Translations under genes and position numbers: made by a program
In this document: in pieces, positions 8,910 to 17,104 of the stretch
How positions within the stretch are numbered: the first letter of the stretch is position 1
Layout: the number at the start of each line of letters is the position of its first letter
Assembly (NCBI RefSeq): GCF_003626655.1
Contig: NZ_RBAN01000001.1
Span: forward strand, 124,001-188,000
DNA from: Micromonospora costi
GTDB lineage: Bacteria; Actinomycetota; Actinomycetes; Mycobacteriales; Micromonosporaceae
Direction of reading: 5' to 3'
DNA: 64,000 bases
Notes under the pieces: generated by a model
Databases searched by the model: none
What the model saw: only the letters and a program-made list of their open reading frames with translations
What the model was told of the DNA's origin: nothing

Positions 8910-9722
8910 TCAGGCGGCGAGGAATTCCCGCACGCCGCGCAGCCGCGTCCGGAGCAGGCCGGCGGCGCGCCTGGAGTCGAGGCGTACGTCGGTGGGGCGC
9001 AGCACCCCCGCCTCGGCGCCGGTGCTGGTCTTCATACCGGCCGGGTCGAGCCCCTCCCGGCGGGCCACCAGCAGCCCGAGGTCGGCGCGGCTCACCGCGT
9101 CCGGGCCGGCCACGTTCAGCACGCCGGCGTGGTCCGTGTCGGCGAGTTCGAGCACGGCCGCGGCCAGGTCCGCCACGTCGATCGGGCAGCGGAGCTCGTC
9201 GGTGAACAGGACCGCCCGACCGGCGAGCGCGTCCCGGCAGAGCTGGATCTGCTTGCTGCCCTCGCCGAGGATGAGCGAGGTCCGCACGAGCACGGCGGTG
9301 GGGTCGATCGCCCGGACGGCCGTCTCGGCCGCCGCCTTCGCGGCTCCGTACGGGAAGACGGGGCTCGGCGGCTCGTCGTCCCCGTACGGCTCGGGACGGC
9401 CGGCGTGCAGCGCGTCGCTGGAGAGGTGCACGAGCCGCGCCCCCGCCTCGGCGGCCGCGTACGCCACGTGCGCCGCGCCGTCGGCGGTCACCGCCCAGTC
9501 GGCGTACCGGTAGGGGGTGCCCACCACGACCGCGGGCCGCACCCGCGCGACCAGCGCGCGCACCGCGGCCCGATCGGTGACGTCGAGCCGGTGGCCCTCG
9601 ACGCCCGGCACCGCGACGGCGCCCGAGTGGTACGTCCCGACGACCCGTCGCCCCGCGGCGACGGCCTGCCGGCACACCTCCGCGCCCAGGAACCCGCTGG
9701 CCCCCACCACGAGTACGGTCAC
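8910..9722 (-). CDS. NAD(P)-dependent sugar-nucleotide reductase (RmlD-like, extended SDR)
   Basis: The 270-residue product begins with the Rossmann motif GASGFLG (about residues 7-13). The extended SDR catalytic pattern is LSSD followed by YGAAK (Tyr/Lys pair). The fold resembles RmlD dTDP-4-dehydrorhamnose reductase, which reduces a 4-keto sugar nucleotide. No other sugar-nucleotide genes are nearby, so the true substrate is open. The GTG at 9722 is chosen because it starts exactly before the beta-strand that carries the Rossmann motif. It lies upstream of the ArsR operon on the same strand and downstream of aspS, separated from aspS by a large hairpin. Confidence 0.8.
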   Translation of the reverse strand: MTVLVVGASGFLGAEVCRQAVAAGRRVVGTYHSGAVAVPGVEGHRLDVTDRAAVRALVARVRPAVVVGTPYRYADWAVTADGAAHVAYAAAEAGARLVHLSSDALHAGRPEPYGDDEPPSPVFPYGAAKAAAETAVRAIDPTAVLVRTSLILGEGSKQIQLCRDALAGRAVLFTDELRCPIDVADLAAAVLELADTDHAGVLNVAGPDAVSRADLGLLVARREGLDPAGMKTSTGAEAGVLRPTDVRLDSRRAAGLLRTRLRGVREFLAA

Positions 9723-9739
9723 GCCGCCGCCCTTCCGCC

Positions 9740-9799
9740 GATGATCAAGAGGTTTGCGTCGTCCCGACACGGGATCATGACGCAAACCTCTTGATCATC
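9740..9799. terminator. Large nested hairpin (21-bp perfect stem), terminator or REP element
   Basis: The 21-nt arms at 9740-9760 and 9779-9799 are perfectly complementary. The 18-nt loop itself contains TCCCG-ACA-CGGGA, so a second small hairpin nests inside. It sits between the aspS stop (9871) and the start of the reductase gene (9722) on the same strand. No U-tract follows. It may end aspS transcription or be a dispersed palindromic repeat. Confidence 0.8.
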
Positions 9800-9870
9800 C
9801 AAGCTGCCCGGGCCGCCAAGCTGGCCGGGCCGCCAAGCCGGCCGGGCCGCCGCGGGACAGGCCGGTCGGG

Positions 9871-11676
9871 TCAGGTCGGGTCGGCGACCGGGGCCACCGG
9901 GCCGGCGGTGCCGGTGTGCGGCGCGGCCTGCGGCTTGGGCTTGGCGTCGATGCCCGCCTCCGTACGCTGCTGCGCGGTGATCGGCGTGGGCGCGCCGGTC
10001 AGCGGGTCGAAGCCGCCCCGGGTCTTCGGGAACGCGATGACCTCGCGGATCGAGTCCGCGCCGGCGAGCAGCATGCAGACGCGGTCCCAGCCGAACGCGA
10101 TGCCGCCGTGCGGCGGGGCGCCGTACTTGAACGCCTCCAGCAGGAAGCCGAACTTGTCCTGCGCCTCGTCCGGCGTGATGCCGAGCAGGTCGAACACCCG
10201 CTGCTGCACATCGCCCCGGTGGATACGGATCGAGCCACCGCCGATCTCGTTGCCGTTGCAGACGATGTCGTACGCGTACGCCAGGGCCCGGTCCGGCGCC
10301 TCCTCGAACCGGTCGACCCACTCGGCGTTCGGCGAGGTGAACGGGTGGTGCACGGCCGTCCAGCCGCCCTCGTCCGTCTTCTCGAACATCGGCGCGTCGA
10401 CCACCCAGCAGAAGGCCCACGCGCTCTCGTCGACCAGGTTGGCCCGGCGGGCGATCTCCACGCGGGCGGCGCCGAGCAGCTCCTGCGCCTCGCGGGTGTT
10501 CGTGCTGGCGGCGAAGAAGATCGCGTCGCCCGGCTTCGCGCCGACGGCGTCGGCCAGCCCGGCCAGGTGCGCCTCGGAGAGGTTCTTCGCCACCGGGCCG
10601 CGCGCCTCGCCGGTCTCGGCGTCCAGCACCACGTACGCGAGGCCGCGGGCGCCGCGCGCCTTGGCCCAGTCCTGCCAGCCGTCCAGCTCCTTGCGGGTCT
10701 GGCTCGCGCCGCCCGGCATGACGACCGCGCCCACGTACCCGCCGGCGTCGATCGCTCCGGCGAACACCCGGAACTCGGTGCCGCGCAGGTAGTCGGTCAG
10801 CTCGGTCAGCTCGACGCCGTAGCGCAGGTCCGGCTTGTCGGAGCCGTAGCGGGCCATGGCGTCGTGCCAGGTGATGCGCGGGATCGGCCGGGGGATCTCG
10901 TGGCCGGCCAGGTCCGACCAGAGCGCCGACACGATCGCCTCGCCGAGGTCGATCACGTCGTCCTCGGTGACGAACGACATCTCGATGTCGAGCTGGGTGA
11001 ACTCCGGCTGCCGGTCGGCCCGGAAGTCCTCGTCGCGGTAGCAGCGCGCGATCTGGTAGTAGCGCTCCATGCCGCCCACCATGAGCAGCTGCTTGAACAG
11101 CTGCGGCGACTGCGGCAGCGCGTACCAGCTGCCGGGCTGCAGGCGCACCGGCACCAGGAAGTCGCGGGCGCCCTCCGGGGTCGAACGGGTCAGCGTCGGG
11201 GTCTCGATCTCCAGGAAGTCGCGCTCGTGCAGCACCGTGCGGGCCAGCTGGCTGGCCCGGGAGCGCAGCCGCATTGCCCGGGCGGGGCCGCTGCGACGCA
11301 GGTCCAGGTAGCGGTACTTGAGCCGGATGTCGTCGCCCGCCTCGATCTGGTCGTCCACCGGCAGCGGCAGCGGCGCGGCCTCGGACAGCACCTCCAGCTC
11401 GGCGGCGGTCACCTCGACCTCGCCGGTCGGCAGGTCCGGGTTCTCGTTGCCCTCGGGGCGACGGGTCACCTCGCCGGTGACCTTCACGCAGAACTCGTTG
11501 CGCAGCGCGTGCGCGTCCTCCTCGCGGAACACCACCTGGACCACGCCGGAGCCGTCGCGCAGGTCGACGAAGATGACGCCGCCGTGGTCACGGCGGCGGG
11601 CCACCCAGCCGGCGAGCGTCACCGTCGAGCCGGCGTCCGCGGCGCGCAGGCTTCCGGCATTGTGGGTACGGATCAC
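9871..11676 (-). CDS. aspS: Aspartyl-tRNA synthetase (class II)
   Basis: The 601-residue enzyme charges tRNA-Asp. The order is the OB-fold anticodon-binding domain ([15 protein letters not shown], about residues 20-105), the class II catalytic core with motif 2 region [20 protein letters not shown], the bacterial GAD insertion, and motif 3 with GIAFGWDR (the active-site arginine) near the C-terminus. The frame is open to a TTG at 11685, but the GTG at 11676 has GAGGAG at a spacing of 9 nt and gives the usual actinobacterial N-terminus MIRTHNAG. A Pro/Ala-rich tail of about 20 residues ends the protein. Upstream, a short divergent region separates it from a DUF998 gene. Confidence 0.97.
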   Translation of the reverse strand: MIRTHNAGSLRAADAGSTVTLAGWVARRRDHGGVIFVDLRDGSGVVQVVFREEDAHALRNEFCVKVTGEVTRRPEGNENPDLPTGEVEVTAAELEVLSEAAPLPLPVDDQIEAGDDIRLKYRYLDLRRSGPARAMRLRSRASQLARTVLHERDFLEIETPTLTRSTPEGARDFLVPVRLQPGSWYALPQSPQLFKQLLMVGGMERYYQIARCYRDEDFRADRQPEFTQLDIEMSFVTEDDVIDLGEAIVSALWSDLAGHEIPRPIPRITWHDAMARYGSDKPDLRYGVELTELTDYLRGTEFRVFAGAIDAGGYVGAVVMPGGASQTRKELDGWQDWAKARGARGLAYVVLDAETGEARGPVAKNLSEAHLAGLADAVGAKPGDAIFFAASTNTREAQELLGAARVEIARRANLVDESAWAFCWVVDAPMFEKTDEGGWTAVHHPFTSPNAEWVDRFEEAPDRALAYAYDIVCNGNEIGGGSIRIHRGDVQQRVFDLLGITPDEAQDKFGFLLEAFKYGAPPHGGIAFGWDRVCMLLAGADSIREVIAFPKTRGGFDPLTGAPTPITAQQRTEAGIDAKPKPQAAPHTGTAGPVAPVADPT

Positions 11677-11828
11677 GGCTGGCAACTCCTCATCGTGGAA
11701 CAGTCCTCACCGGCATTCTGTCAGGGGCGGCCGCCGTTCCTCCGGGCACCCGGCACGCCGGCGCCATTCACCGGTGAGCGGCGTACGAACCCGGCCCGAC
11801 GGGCCGTCGCGCCGGTTACCGTGACCGA

Positions 11829-12551
11829 ATGCGCGCCGTACCGACCTGGGCGGTCGCCACGGCGGCCGCGGCACCCGTGCTGCTGGTGACCGGGTGGACG
11901 GTCGCGGGCGCGCGCCAGCCGGCCGACTACGACCCGGTCCGGGACACCATCAGCGAGCTGGCCGGGCGGGAGGCCACCGACTCCTGGATCATGACGGGCG
12001 TCTTGCTGCTGTTCGGCGCCTGCTACCTGGTGATCGCCGCCGCGCTGCACGCGGCCGGGCTGCCCAGCCGCTTCCTGCTCGCCGTCGGTGGGGTGGCCAC
12101 GATCGCGCTGATCGCCTTCCCCCGGCCGACGGTCGGCGGGTCGCTCGCCCACGGCACGGTGGCGACCGTGGCCGTCCTGGCGCTGTCGCTCTGGCCGGCC
12201 GGCACCGCGCTGAGGCTGCCACGCGTCGCGGGCGCCGGGCAGCCGGAACCGCCCTGGGCGTTCCGCCGGGCGGTCGGGCTCAGCGTCACGGTGGTGCTGC
12301 TCGGCCTCGTCGGCTGGTTCGCGTTCGAGGTGACCGGCGGGTCCCGGGCCGGGCTGGCCGAACGGGTGACGGCGCTGGCCGCCGCGCTGTGGCCGCTGCT
12401 CGCGGTCCTGTCCGCCCGGCGGGCGCAGCGCGCGTGGGTCGCCGGCGCCGCGCCGCCCGCCGATCCCCGCCGCCGCGTCACGGCGGTACGACCCGGTGGC
12501 CGCCGCTCCTCCCGTGGGCCCGCGCCCCGCCGGCCGGGTCGGCTTCCCTGA
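11829..12551 (+). CDS. DUF998 family membrane protein
   Basis: The 240-residue protein has six hydrophobic segments and the DUF998 signature DYDPVRDTISELAGREA between the first two. Its function is not established; it belongs to a family of actinobacterial integral membrane proteins. The last ~35 residues are a basic Pro/Arg-rich cytoplasmic tail. It is transcribed divergently from aspS and faces the secreted protease gene. It appears monocistronic. Confidence 0.85.
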   Translation: MRAVPTWAVATAAAAPVLLVTGWTVAGARQPADYDPVRDTISELAGREATDSWIMTGVLLLFGACYLVIAAALHAAGLPSRFLLAVGGVATIALIAFPRPTVGGSLAHGTVATVAVLALSLWPAGTALRLPRVAGAGQPEPPWAFRRAVGLSVTVVLLGLVGWFAFEVTGGSRAGLAERVTALAAALWPLLAVLSARRAQRAWVAGAAPPADPRRRVTAVRPGGRRSSRGPAPRRPGRLP

Positions 12552-12712
12552 CCAGCGCCCGCGAGGGCGGGACCGGCGGCGGCCCGGGCCAGCGTGCCTG
12601 ACCCGTGTGCCGTCGGTGACCCGGGCTGTCTCCCCCGACCCGCGCCCCTGGTCGGCGGGGCCGTGTCCCGGTCCTGTGGGACGGGCCGACCGCCGCGGGC
12701 CGGACATGCGAG

Positions 12713-12742
12713 GCGGGCCGCCGGACGACTCCGGCGGCCCGC
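12713..12742 (-). terminator. Hairpin terminator downstream of streptogrisin-like protease gene
   Basis: A perfect 13-bp stem (12713-12725 with 12730-12742) closes on a CGAC loop. It starts 13 nt after the protease stop codon. It is GC-rich without a U-tract, as is usual for actinobacterial terminators. It may also stop readthrough from the convergent DUF998 gene. Confidence 0.75.
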
Positions 12743-12755
12743 TCGCGGGGTGCGA

Positions 12756-13802
12756 TCAGAAGATGCTGACGCCGTAGACGCTCAGCGCCTCGGTGACCGG
12801 CTGGAAGTAGGTGGTGCCGCCGGTGCGGCAGTTGCCGCTGCCGCCGGAGGTGAGGCCCAGGGCGGTGCTGCCGCTGAACAGCGAGCCGCCGCTGTCGCCC
12901 GGCTCGGCGCAGACGTTGGTGCGGATGAGGCCGGAGACGCTGCCCTCGGCGTAGTTGACCGTGGCGTTGGTGGCGGTCACCGAGCCGCTGCGCAGGCCCG
13001 TGGTGCTGCCGGAGCGCTGCACCGACTGGCCGACGGAGGCGTTGCCGGCGCCGGTGATGTCCCGGTAGCTGCCGTTGTAGAGGTAGACGTTGCCGGCGGC
13101 GTTGGCCGAGTTGCTGTGCCGGACGATGCCGTAGTCGTTACCCGGGAAGCTCGAACCGGCGCGGGTGCCGAGCAGGTTGGTCTGGGCGGAGTTCGAGTAC
13201 CAGCTCGACGAGATGTTGGTGCAGTGCCCGGCGGTCAGGAAGTAGTAGGTGCTGCCGCTGCGGACGTTGAAGCCCAGCGAGCAGCGACCGCCGCCACCGG
13301 CGTAGATCGCCTGGCCGCCGGAGATCCGGGTGCTGAGCACGCCGGCCTCGGCCTCGATCCGGACCGCGCCGTTGGCCCGCGCGGCGGCGGCCTTGACCTG
13401 CTCCAGCTTCGCGCCGGTGACGGTGCTGTCCACGGAGACGACGACCTGGTTGGTGACCGGGTCGGTCCACCACGCGGTGCCCGGGATCTTGGCGGAACGC
13501 TCCAGGTCGGCCGTGGCCCGGTTGAGCTCGGCGGCGCCGCGGGTGACGTACTTGACGGTGGCGCCGGCGTTGCTCACCTGGCGGGCGGCCGCGGCGTCGG
13601 TCACGGTCACGACGGACCTGCCGCTGGCGTCGATGTACGAGCCGGCGGAGCGGTCGCCGAGCGCCGCGGAGAGGGCGGCGGCGGTGTCGGGGGAAGCGGC
13701 GGGGGCGGCCTGCGCGGGCGCGCCGATGAGCGAGCCGACGACCAGCGTTCCGGCCACGGCGACGGTGGCGGCGTGGCGGAGAGTGGACCTCGTGGGTCGC
13801 AT
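12756..13802 (-). CDS. Secreted S1 family serine protease (streptogrisin/alpha-lytic type)
   Basis: The 348-residue preproenzyme has a signal peptide ending near AQA-AP (residues 30-33), a propeptide to about residue 159, and a mature chymotrypsin-fold domain beginning around [19 protein letters not shown]. The catalytic triad is visible as His193 (TAGHC), Asp223 (NDYGIV) and Ser304 (GDSGGS). Cysteine pairs expected for streptogrisins are present (RCSLGF/AGHC and VCAEPG/GNC). The propeptide probably assists folding and inhibits the enzyme until it is exported. The start has GGAGG 8 nt upstream. It is likely a nutrient-scavenging extracellular protease. A promoter with a 17-nt spacer can be proposed upstream. 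Confidence 0.93.
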   Translation of the reverse strand: MRPTRSTLRHAATVAVAGTLVVGSLIGAPAQAAPAASPDTAAALSAALGDRSAGSYIDASGRSVVTVTDAAAARQVSNAGATVKYVTRGAAELNRATADLERSAKIPGTAWWTDPVTNQVVVSVDSTVTGAKLEQVKAAAARANGAVRIEAEAGVLSTRISGGQAIYAGGGGRCSLGFNVRSGSTYYFLTAGHCTNISSSWYSNSAQTNLLGTRAGSSFPGNDYGIVRHSNSANAAGNVYLYNGSYRDITGAGNASVGQSVQRSGSTTGLRSGSVTATNATVNYAEGSVSGLIRTNVCAEPGDSGGSLFSGSTALGLTSGGSGNCRTGGTTYFQPVTEALSVYGVSIF

Positions 13803-13899
13803 GTAACAAACCTCCAGGGAGGGGGCGACGGCCCGCGCCGGGGACGACGGGGCCCGGAAGAGGTCCGGCCGAACTGGGGGAACCGGCCGAACTCACTGA

Positions 13900-13928
13900 A
13901 GTATTCACATACTTAAGATCCTAAGCAA
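13900..13928 (-). promoter_or_regulatory. Putative promoter of the secreted protease gene
   Basis: On the minus strand TTGCTT (13928-13923) and AATACT (13905-13900) are separated by exactly 17 nt, about 100 nt upstream of the start codon. The -10 region overlaps an inverted repeat AAGTAT/ATACTT (13899-13904 and 13909-13914). This A/T-rich island stands out from the GC-rich surroundings. Confidence 0.45.
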
Positions 13929-14057
13929 GACTCTGCTTTGCCCTTTTCGCCCGGAGGGCGCCCGTCACCGTACGGAACCATCGTGGACACAGACAGGGCC
14001 GCCGACCCGGGTCCGAGCCGCCCGCGAGCGCCTGGCCGCCCGCCGGCCGGCCCGTCG

Positions 14058-14537
14058 CTAGCCGTCCGCCCGGCGGCGCGCGCCGGGGCCGGGTCGCGGC
14101 ACCACGCCGCGCGGCGAGTCGACGAGGTGCCCCTGCGCGCAGCGCAGTTCGACGTGGACCTCGGCGCCGCAGTCGCGGTGCGCGACGCTGAGCGGCGAGC
14201 CGTCCGCGTCGGCGAGGTAGCGGTCGCCCCAGCCGAGCACCGCGACGAGCACCGGCCAGAGGTCCAGGCCCTTTCCGGTCAGCCGGTACTCGTGCCGCAG
14301 CCGACTGCCCGGCTCCCGGTACGGCTCCCGGCGCAGCACGCCCTGCTCGACCAGGGTGGCCAGCCGGTTGGTGAGCACCTGGCGCGGGATGCCGGTCCGT
14401 ACGCGCATGTCGTCGAAGCGGCGGATCCCGTTGAACACCTCGCGCAGCACGACGAGGGTCCACCGCTCGCCGAGGATCTCCATCGCCCGCGCGATCGTGC
14501 AGTTGTCCACCGACCAGTCCAGCGCCGCGGGTCTCAT
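14058..14537 (-). CDS. HxlR family transcriptional regulator
   Basis: The 159-residue protein carries the HxlR winged-helix domain: N-terminal Cys13 in DNCTIARAMEILGERW, the recognition region RRFDDMRVRTGIPRQVLTNRL, and the wing YREPGSRLRHEYRLT. The N-terminal cysteine is typical of HxlR proteins, some of which sense electrophiles through it. A C-terminal extension holds two further cysteines (RDC, LRCAQG). The ATG at 14537 is chosen rather than the longer frame to 14573, because that frame would run into the divergent promoter. It is divergent to a thioesterase gene 56 nt away with an inverted repeat between them, so it probably controls that gene. Confidence 0.88.
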   Translation of the reverse strand: MRPAALDWSVDNCTIARAMEILGERWTLVVLREVFNGIRRFDDMRVRTGIPRQVLTNRLATLVEQGVLRREPYREPGSRLRHEYRLTGKGLDLWPVLVAVLGWGDRYLADADGSPLSVAHRDCGAEVHVELRCAQGHLVDSPRGVVPRPGPGARRRADG

Positions 14538-14563
14538 GGCGACCAGGCTAGGTCTCGTTGACA

Positions 14564-14592
14564 GACTCAGCAACAGGCTGCCAGGCTGAGTC
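14564..14592. promoter_or_regulatory. Putative HxlR operator in divergent promoter
   Basis: GACTCAGC (14564-14571) and its complement GCTGAGTC (14585-14592) form an inverted repeat with a 13-nt spacer. It lies between the start codons of the HxlR and thioesterase genes and abuts the thioesterase ATG. The spacing of about two helical turns suits a dimeric regulator. Confidence 0.5.
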
Positions 14593-14593
14593 C

Positions 14594-15109
14594 ATGACGC
14601 AGACGCAGGAACCGGCGCGCAGCCGTACCTTCTCCTGGTCCGACCCGGCGGAGAACGCCGCCCAGCTCGGCCGCCGCAGCGGCCTCGACCTGCTGCGGGC
14701 GATGATCGCCGGCGAGCTGGCCGCGCCGCCGGTCATGCACCTGCTCGGCATGTCGCGCATGACGGCCGAGGAGGGTCGCGTCGCCGTCGAGCTGGTGCCG
14801 CAGGAGTTCCACTACAACCCTCTCGGCAGTGTCCACGGCGGAGTCATCTCGACACTCCTCGACACCGCCGCGGGCTGCGCCGTGCACACCACCCTGCCGG
14901 TCGGCGTCGGCTACACCTCGCTCGACCTGAACGTGAAGTTCCTGCGCCCGGTCACCGTCGACTCCGGGACGCTGCGCTGCGAGGGCACGGTCCTGCAACG
15001 CGGCCGCCGGACGGCGCTGGCCGAGGCCCGCCTCACCGACGCGCGCGACCGCCTGGTCGCCCACGCGACAAGCACCTGCCTGCTGTTCCCCGTAACCCCC
15101 GAACCCTGA
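14594..15109 (+). CDS. PaaI-type hotdog-fold thioesterase
   Basis: The 171-residue protein has the PaaI/4HBT hotdog pattern: NPLGSVHGGVISTLLDTAAG (His81-Gly82-Gly83 and Asp90) followed by the long strand YTSLDLNVKFLRPV. Such enzymes hydrolyse aromatic or short acyl-CoA thioesters in the cytosol. The ATG at 14594 is favoured over the upstream in-frame ATG at 14558, because the operator lies between them. It stands alone on the plus strand and ends just before a palindromic repeat element. Confidence 0.87.
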   Translation: MTQTQEPARSRTFSWSDPAENAAQLGRRSGLDLLRAMIAGELAAPPVMHLLGMSRMTAEEGRVAVELVPQEFHYNPLGSVHGGVISTLLDTAAGCAVHTTLPVGVGYTSLDLNVKFLRPVTVDSGTLRCEGTVLQRGRRTALAEARLTDARDRLVAHATSTCLLFPVTPEP

Positions 15110-15118
15110 CCCCGCCAT

Positions 15119-15197
15119 CCCCGCGATCTTGCACTTTGTGCCCCGGCGAACGGGGCAAATGCCGCGTATTAGGGGCCGAAAGTGCAAGATCGCGGGG
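15119..15197. repeat. Palindromic repeat element, family 1 copy A
   Basis: The 19-nt arms CCCCGCGATCTTGCACTTT (15119-15137) and its exact complement (15179-15197) enclose 41 nt. That interior contains a second hairpin, TGCCCCG-GCGAA-CGGGGCA (15139-15157). It lies between the convergent thioesterase and MarR genes. Related copies occur at 17006-17084 (inverted) and 21359-21428. Confidence 0.9.
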
Positions 15198-15211
15198 GGC
15201 CGGGGCACGGG

Positions 15212-15679
15212 TCACGGCCTCGGCGCGCGCTGGCTCTCGGTCACTTCGCGCAGCACCGCCTTGAACGCCCGGTACGTCTCCGCGCCGACGGCCTGCGCGT
15301 GCCGCGCCTCGATGGCCGCGACGATCGCGTCGGATCGCGCCATCTGGTCCAGCCCCAGGGCGGTCGGCGCGACGAGCTTGGCCCTCCGGTCGGTCGGGTC
15401 GGGCCGCCGTTCCACGTACCCGAGCGCCTCCAGCTCGTCGATTAGTTTGCCGACCACCTGCTTGTGCTGGCCGGACTGCCGGGCGAGTTCCGTCGCGCGA
15501 CTGCCCTCGGCGTCGAGGTACGCGAGGATGATCCCGTGCCGTGGCCGCAGGTCGGGGTGGCCCTGTGCGGCGAGGGTGGCGAACAGCTCGTCCTGGAACG
15601 CGAACAGCAGTTGCCCGACGAGGACGCCGAGATCCGGATCACGTCGCTTCCGTTCACTGCGCCGCTCTGATTTAGTCAC
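15212..15679 (-). CDS. MarR family transcriptional regulator
   Basis: The 155-residue protein has the MarR winged-helix fold. The recognition helix region is GSRATELARQSGQHKQVVGKLIDELEALGYVERRPDPTDRRAK, ending in the D-x-R-x(R) wing. The GTG start at 15679 directly abuts a GGAGG and has TAGTAT 6 nt upstream, so it is better explained as a leaderless start than by an internal ribosome-binding site. It is divergent to a small monooxygenase-fold gene and a quinone reductase gene. The operator between them overlaps both starts, so it probably represses both directions. Confidence 0.88.
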   Translation of the reverse strand: MTKSERRSERKRRDPDLGVLVGQLLFAFQDELFATLAAQGHPDLRPRHGIILAYLDAEGSRATELARQSGQHKQVVGKLIDELEALGYVERRPDPTDRRAKLVAPTALGLDQMARSDAIVAAIEARHAQAVGAETYRAFKAVLREVTESQRAPRP

Positions 15680-15708
15680 CTCCAGATACTATCAACTCAG
15701 GTGACTAA
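15672..15708. promoter_or_regulatory. MarR operator and bidirectional promoter with overlapping start codons
   Basis: TTAGTCACCT (15672-15681) and AGGTGACTAA (15699-15708) form a perfect 10-bp inverted repeat with a 17-nt spacer. Each arm contains a GTG followed by ACTAA on one strand. The spacer holds TACTAT (15687-15692, plus) and TAGTAT (minus), possible -10 elements for leaderless transcripts in both directions. Confidence 0.7.
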
Positions 15709-15721
15709 CTGGGGGTGTGAG

Positions 15722-16018
15722 ATGACGACCGTGGAACTGACGCGTTTCCGCGTCCGGCCTGAGCAGGTCGACGCGCTGCTGGCGGCAAGGCCCGCGATGC
15801 TGGCCGATTTCCGCGCCGACCGGGCCGGCTTCCTCGACGCCGACCTCGTCCGGTTGCCGGACGGCGAGTGGTTGGACGTCGTGCGCTGGCGCAGCGCCGA
15901 GGACTTCGCGGCCTCGCGCGTCAAGGGAGCGAACCGCCCGGGCATCGCGGCGTTCTTCGCGGCGATCGACAGCGTGGTCAGCGCGGAGGAGGGCACCCTG
16001 GCCGGCGGTGACCGGTGA
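15722..16018 (+). CDS. Small antibiotic-biosynthesis-monooxygenase-fold protein
   Basis: The 98-residue protein has the ferredoxin-like alpha/beta pattern of ABM-type proteins (VELTRFRVRPEQVDALLAARPAMLADF, then LPDGEWLDVVRWRSAEDF). Such proteins act as small cofactor-independent oxygenases or dimeric binding proteins. The ATG at 15722 has GGGGG upstream. An alternative leaderless start is the GTG at 15701, which lies inside the MarR operator. The stop overlaps the start of the next gene (TGATG), so it is co-translated with the quinone reductase. The pair is probably induced when the MarR protein releases. Confidence 0.72.
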   Translation: MTTVELTRFRVRPEQVDALLAARPAMLADFRADRAGFLDADLVRLPDGEWLDVVRWRSAEDFAASRVKGANRPGIAAFFAAIDSVVSAEEGTLAGGDR

Positions 16019-16998
16019 TGCGCGCGGCCTACTACGAACGGCAGGGCGACGCGCACGACGTCCTGCAGGTCGGTGAGGTGCCCACGCCGGATCCGGGGCC
16101 CGGCGAGGTCCGCGTCCGGGTGGCCTGGTCCGGCGTGCACGTGGGTGACCTCGGCAAGCGGAGAGGCTGGTGGGGCTCCACGATGGCGTACCCGCGGGTG
16201 ATCCCGCACGGCGACGGCGCCGGCACGGTCGACGCCGTCGGCCCCGGGGTCGACCCGGCGCGCGTCGGGAGCCGGGTCTGGGTGTACCTCGCCCAGTCGT
16301 ACCGCCCGTTCGGCACCGCGGCCGAGTACGTGACCGTCCCGGCGGCGCACGCCGTGGACCTGCCCGACGGCGTGCCCCTCGAGCAGGCGGCGCTGCTCGG
16401 GATCCCCGGCATCACCGCCCATCGGGCGATCTTCGCCGACGGGCCGGTCACCGGTCGGACGGTCCTGGTGACCGGGGCGCTCGGGGCCGTCGGGCGGGCC
16501 GCCCTCGCCCTCGCCCGCCGAGGCGGGGCCACCGTGATCGCCACCGTGCGCCACCCCGAGCAGCGGACACCGGCCCTGACGGCTGGCGCCCACCACGTCG
16601 TCGTCACGACCGGCACGGCTGCGGACGTGGAGCAGATCCGCGCCCTGGCGCCCGACGGCGTGGACCGCGTCGCCGAGGTCGCGTTCGACACCGGCATCGC
16701 CACCGACCTGGAGGTCCTGCGCATCGGCGGCACCGTCGCCACGTACGCGACCGGCGAGGCCGAGCCGCGGATCCCGTACTGGCCGCTCGGTTTCCGCAAC
16801 GTCACCGTGCGCTTCCTCAGCAACGACGACTTCCCCGAGGACGCCAACCAGGCCGCGGCCGCCGCCCTGACCGAGGCGCTGGAGGCGGGCGACCTCCGCT
16901 ACCCGATCGTGGGCCGGTATCCCCTCGACCGCATCGCGGACGCCCACGACGCCGCGGAGAAATCCGGCTCCGCGGGCCGCGTGGTCGTCGAGCTCTAG
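16018..16998 (+). CDS. Zinc-independent quinone oxidoreductase (MDR superfamily)
   Basis: The 326-residue protein has the medium-chain dehydrogenase/reductase architecture: an N-terminal GroES-like domain (EVRVRVAWSGVHVGDLGKRRG) and a Rossmann domain with the NADPH motif VTGALGAVGRAAL (about residues 151-163). Zinc-binding cysteines are absent, as in NADPH:quinone reductases. The start overlaps the preceding stop (TGATG); a GTG three bases upstream is also possible. Together with the ABM-fold protein and the divergent MarR regulator it suggests a redox or electrophile detoxification module. The natural substrate is unknown. Confidence 0.88.
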   Translation: MRAAYYERQGDAHDVLQVGEVPTPDPGPGEVRVRVAWSGVHVGDLGKRRGWWGSTMAYPRVIPHGDGAGTVDAVGPGVDPARVGSRVWVYLAQSYRPFGTAAEYVTVPAAHAVDLPDGVPLEQAALLGIPGITAHRAIFADGPVTGRTVLVTGALGAVGRAALALARRGGATVIATVRHPEQRTPALTAGAHHVVVTTGTAADVEQIRALAPDGVDRVAEVAFDTGIATDLEVLRIGGTVATYATGEAEPRIPYWPLGFRNVTVRFLSNDDFPEDANQAAAAALTEALEAGDLRYPIVGRYPLDRIADAHDAAEKSGSAGRVVVEL

Positions 16999-17005
16999 CC
17001 CCCTC

Positions 17006-17084
17006 CCCCGCGATCTTGCACTTTCGGCCCCTGTTACGCGGCATACGCCCCGTTCGCCGGGGCACAAAGTGCAAGATCGCGGGG
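17006..17084. repeat. Palindromic repeat element, family 1 copy B (inverted)
   Basis: The same 19-nt arms as copy A occur at 17006-17024 and 17066-17084. The 41-nt interior matches the reverse complement of copy A's interior at about 37 of 41 positions, including the GCCCCG-TTCGC-CGGGGC inner hairpin. It lies between the convergent quinone reductase and hisS genes, 7 nt after the former's stop. Confidence 0.9.
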
Positions 17085-17104
17085 AGGGTCGGCGTGGGGT
17101 CGGG

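Noticed and set aside
8230..9675. N-terminal extension of the MFS frame through the ArsR gene and the reductase
   Set aside because: The true start at 8229 overlaps the ArsR stop and gives the normal MFS N-terminus. The extension is Arg/Gly-rich shadow sequence.
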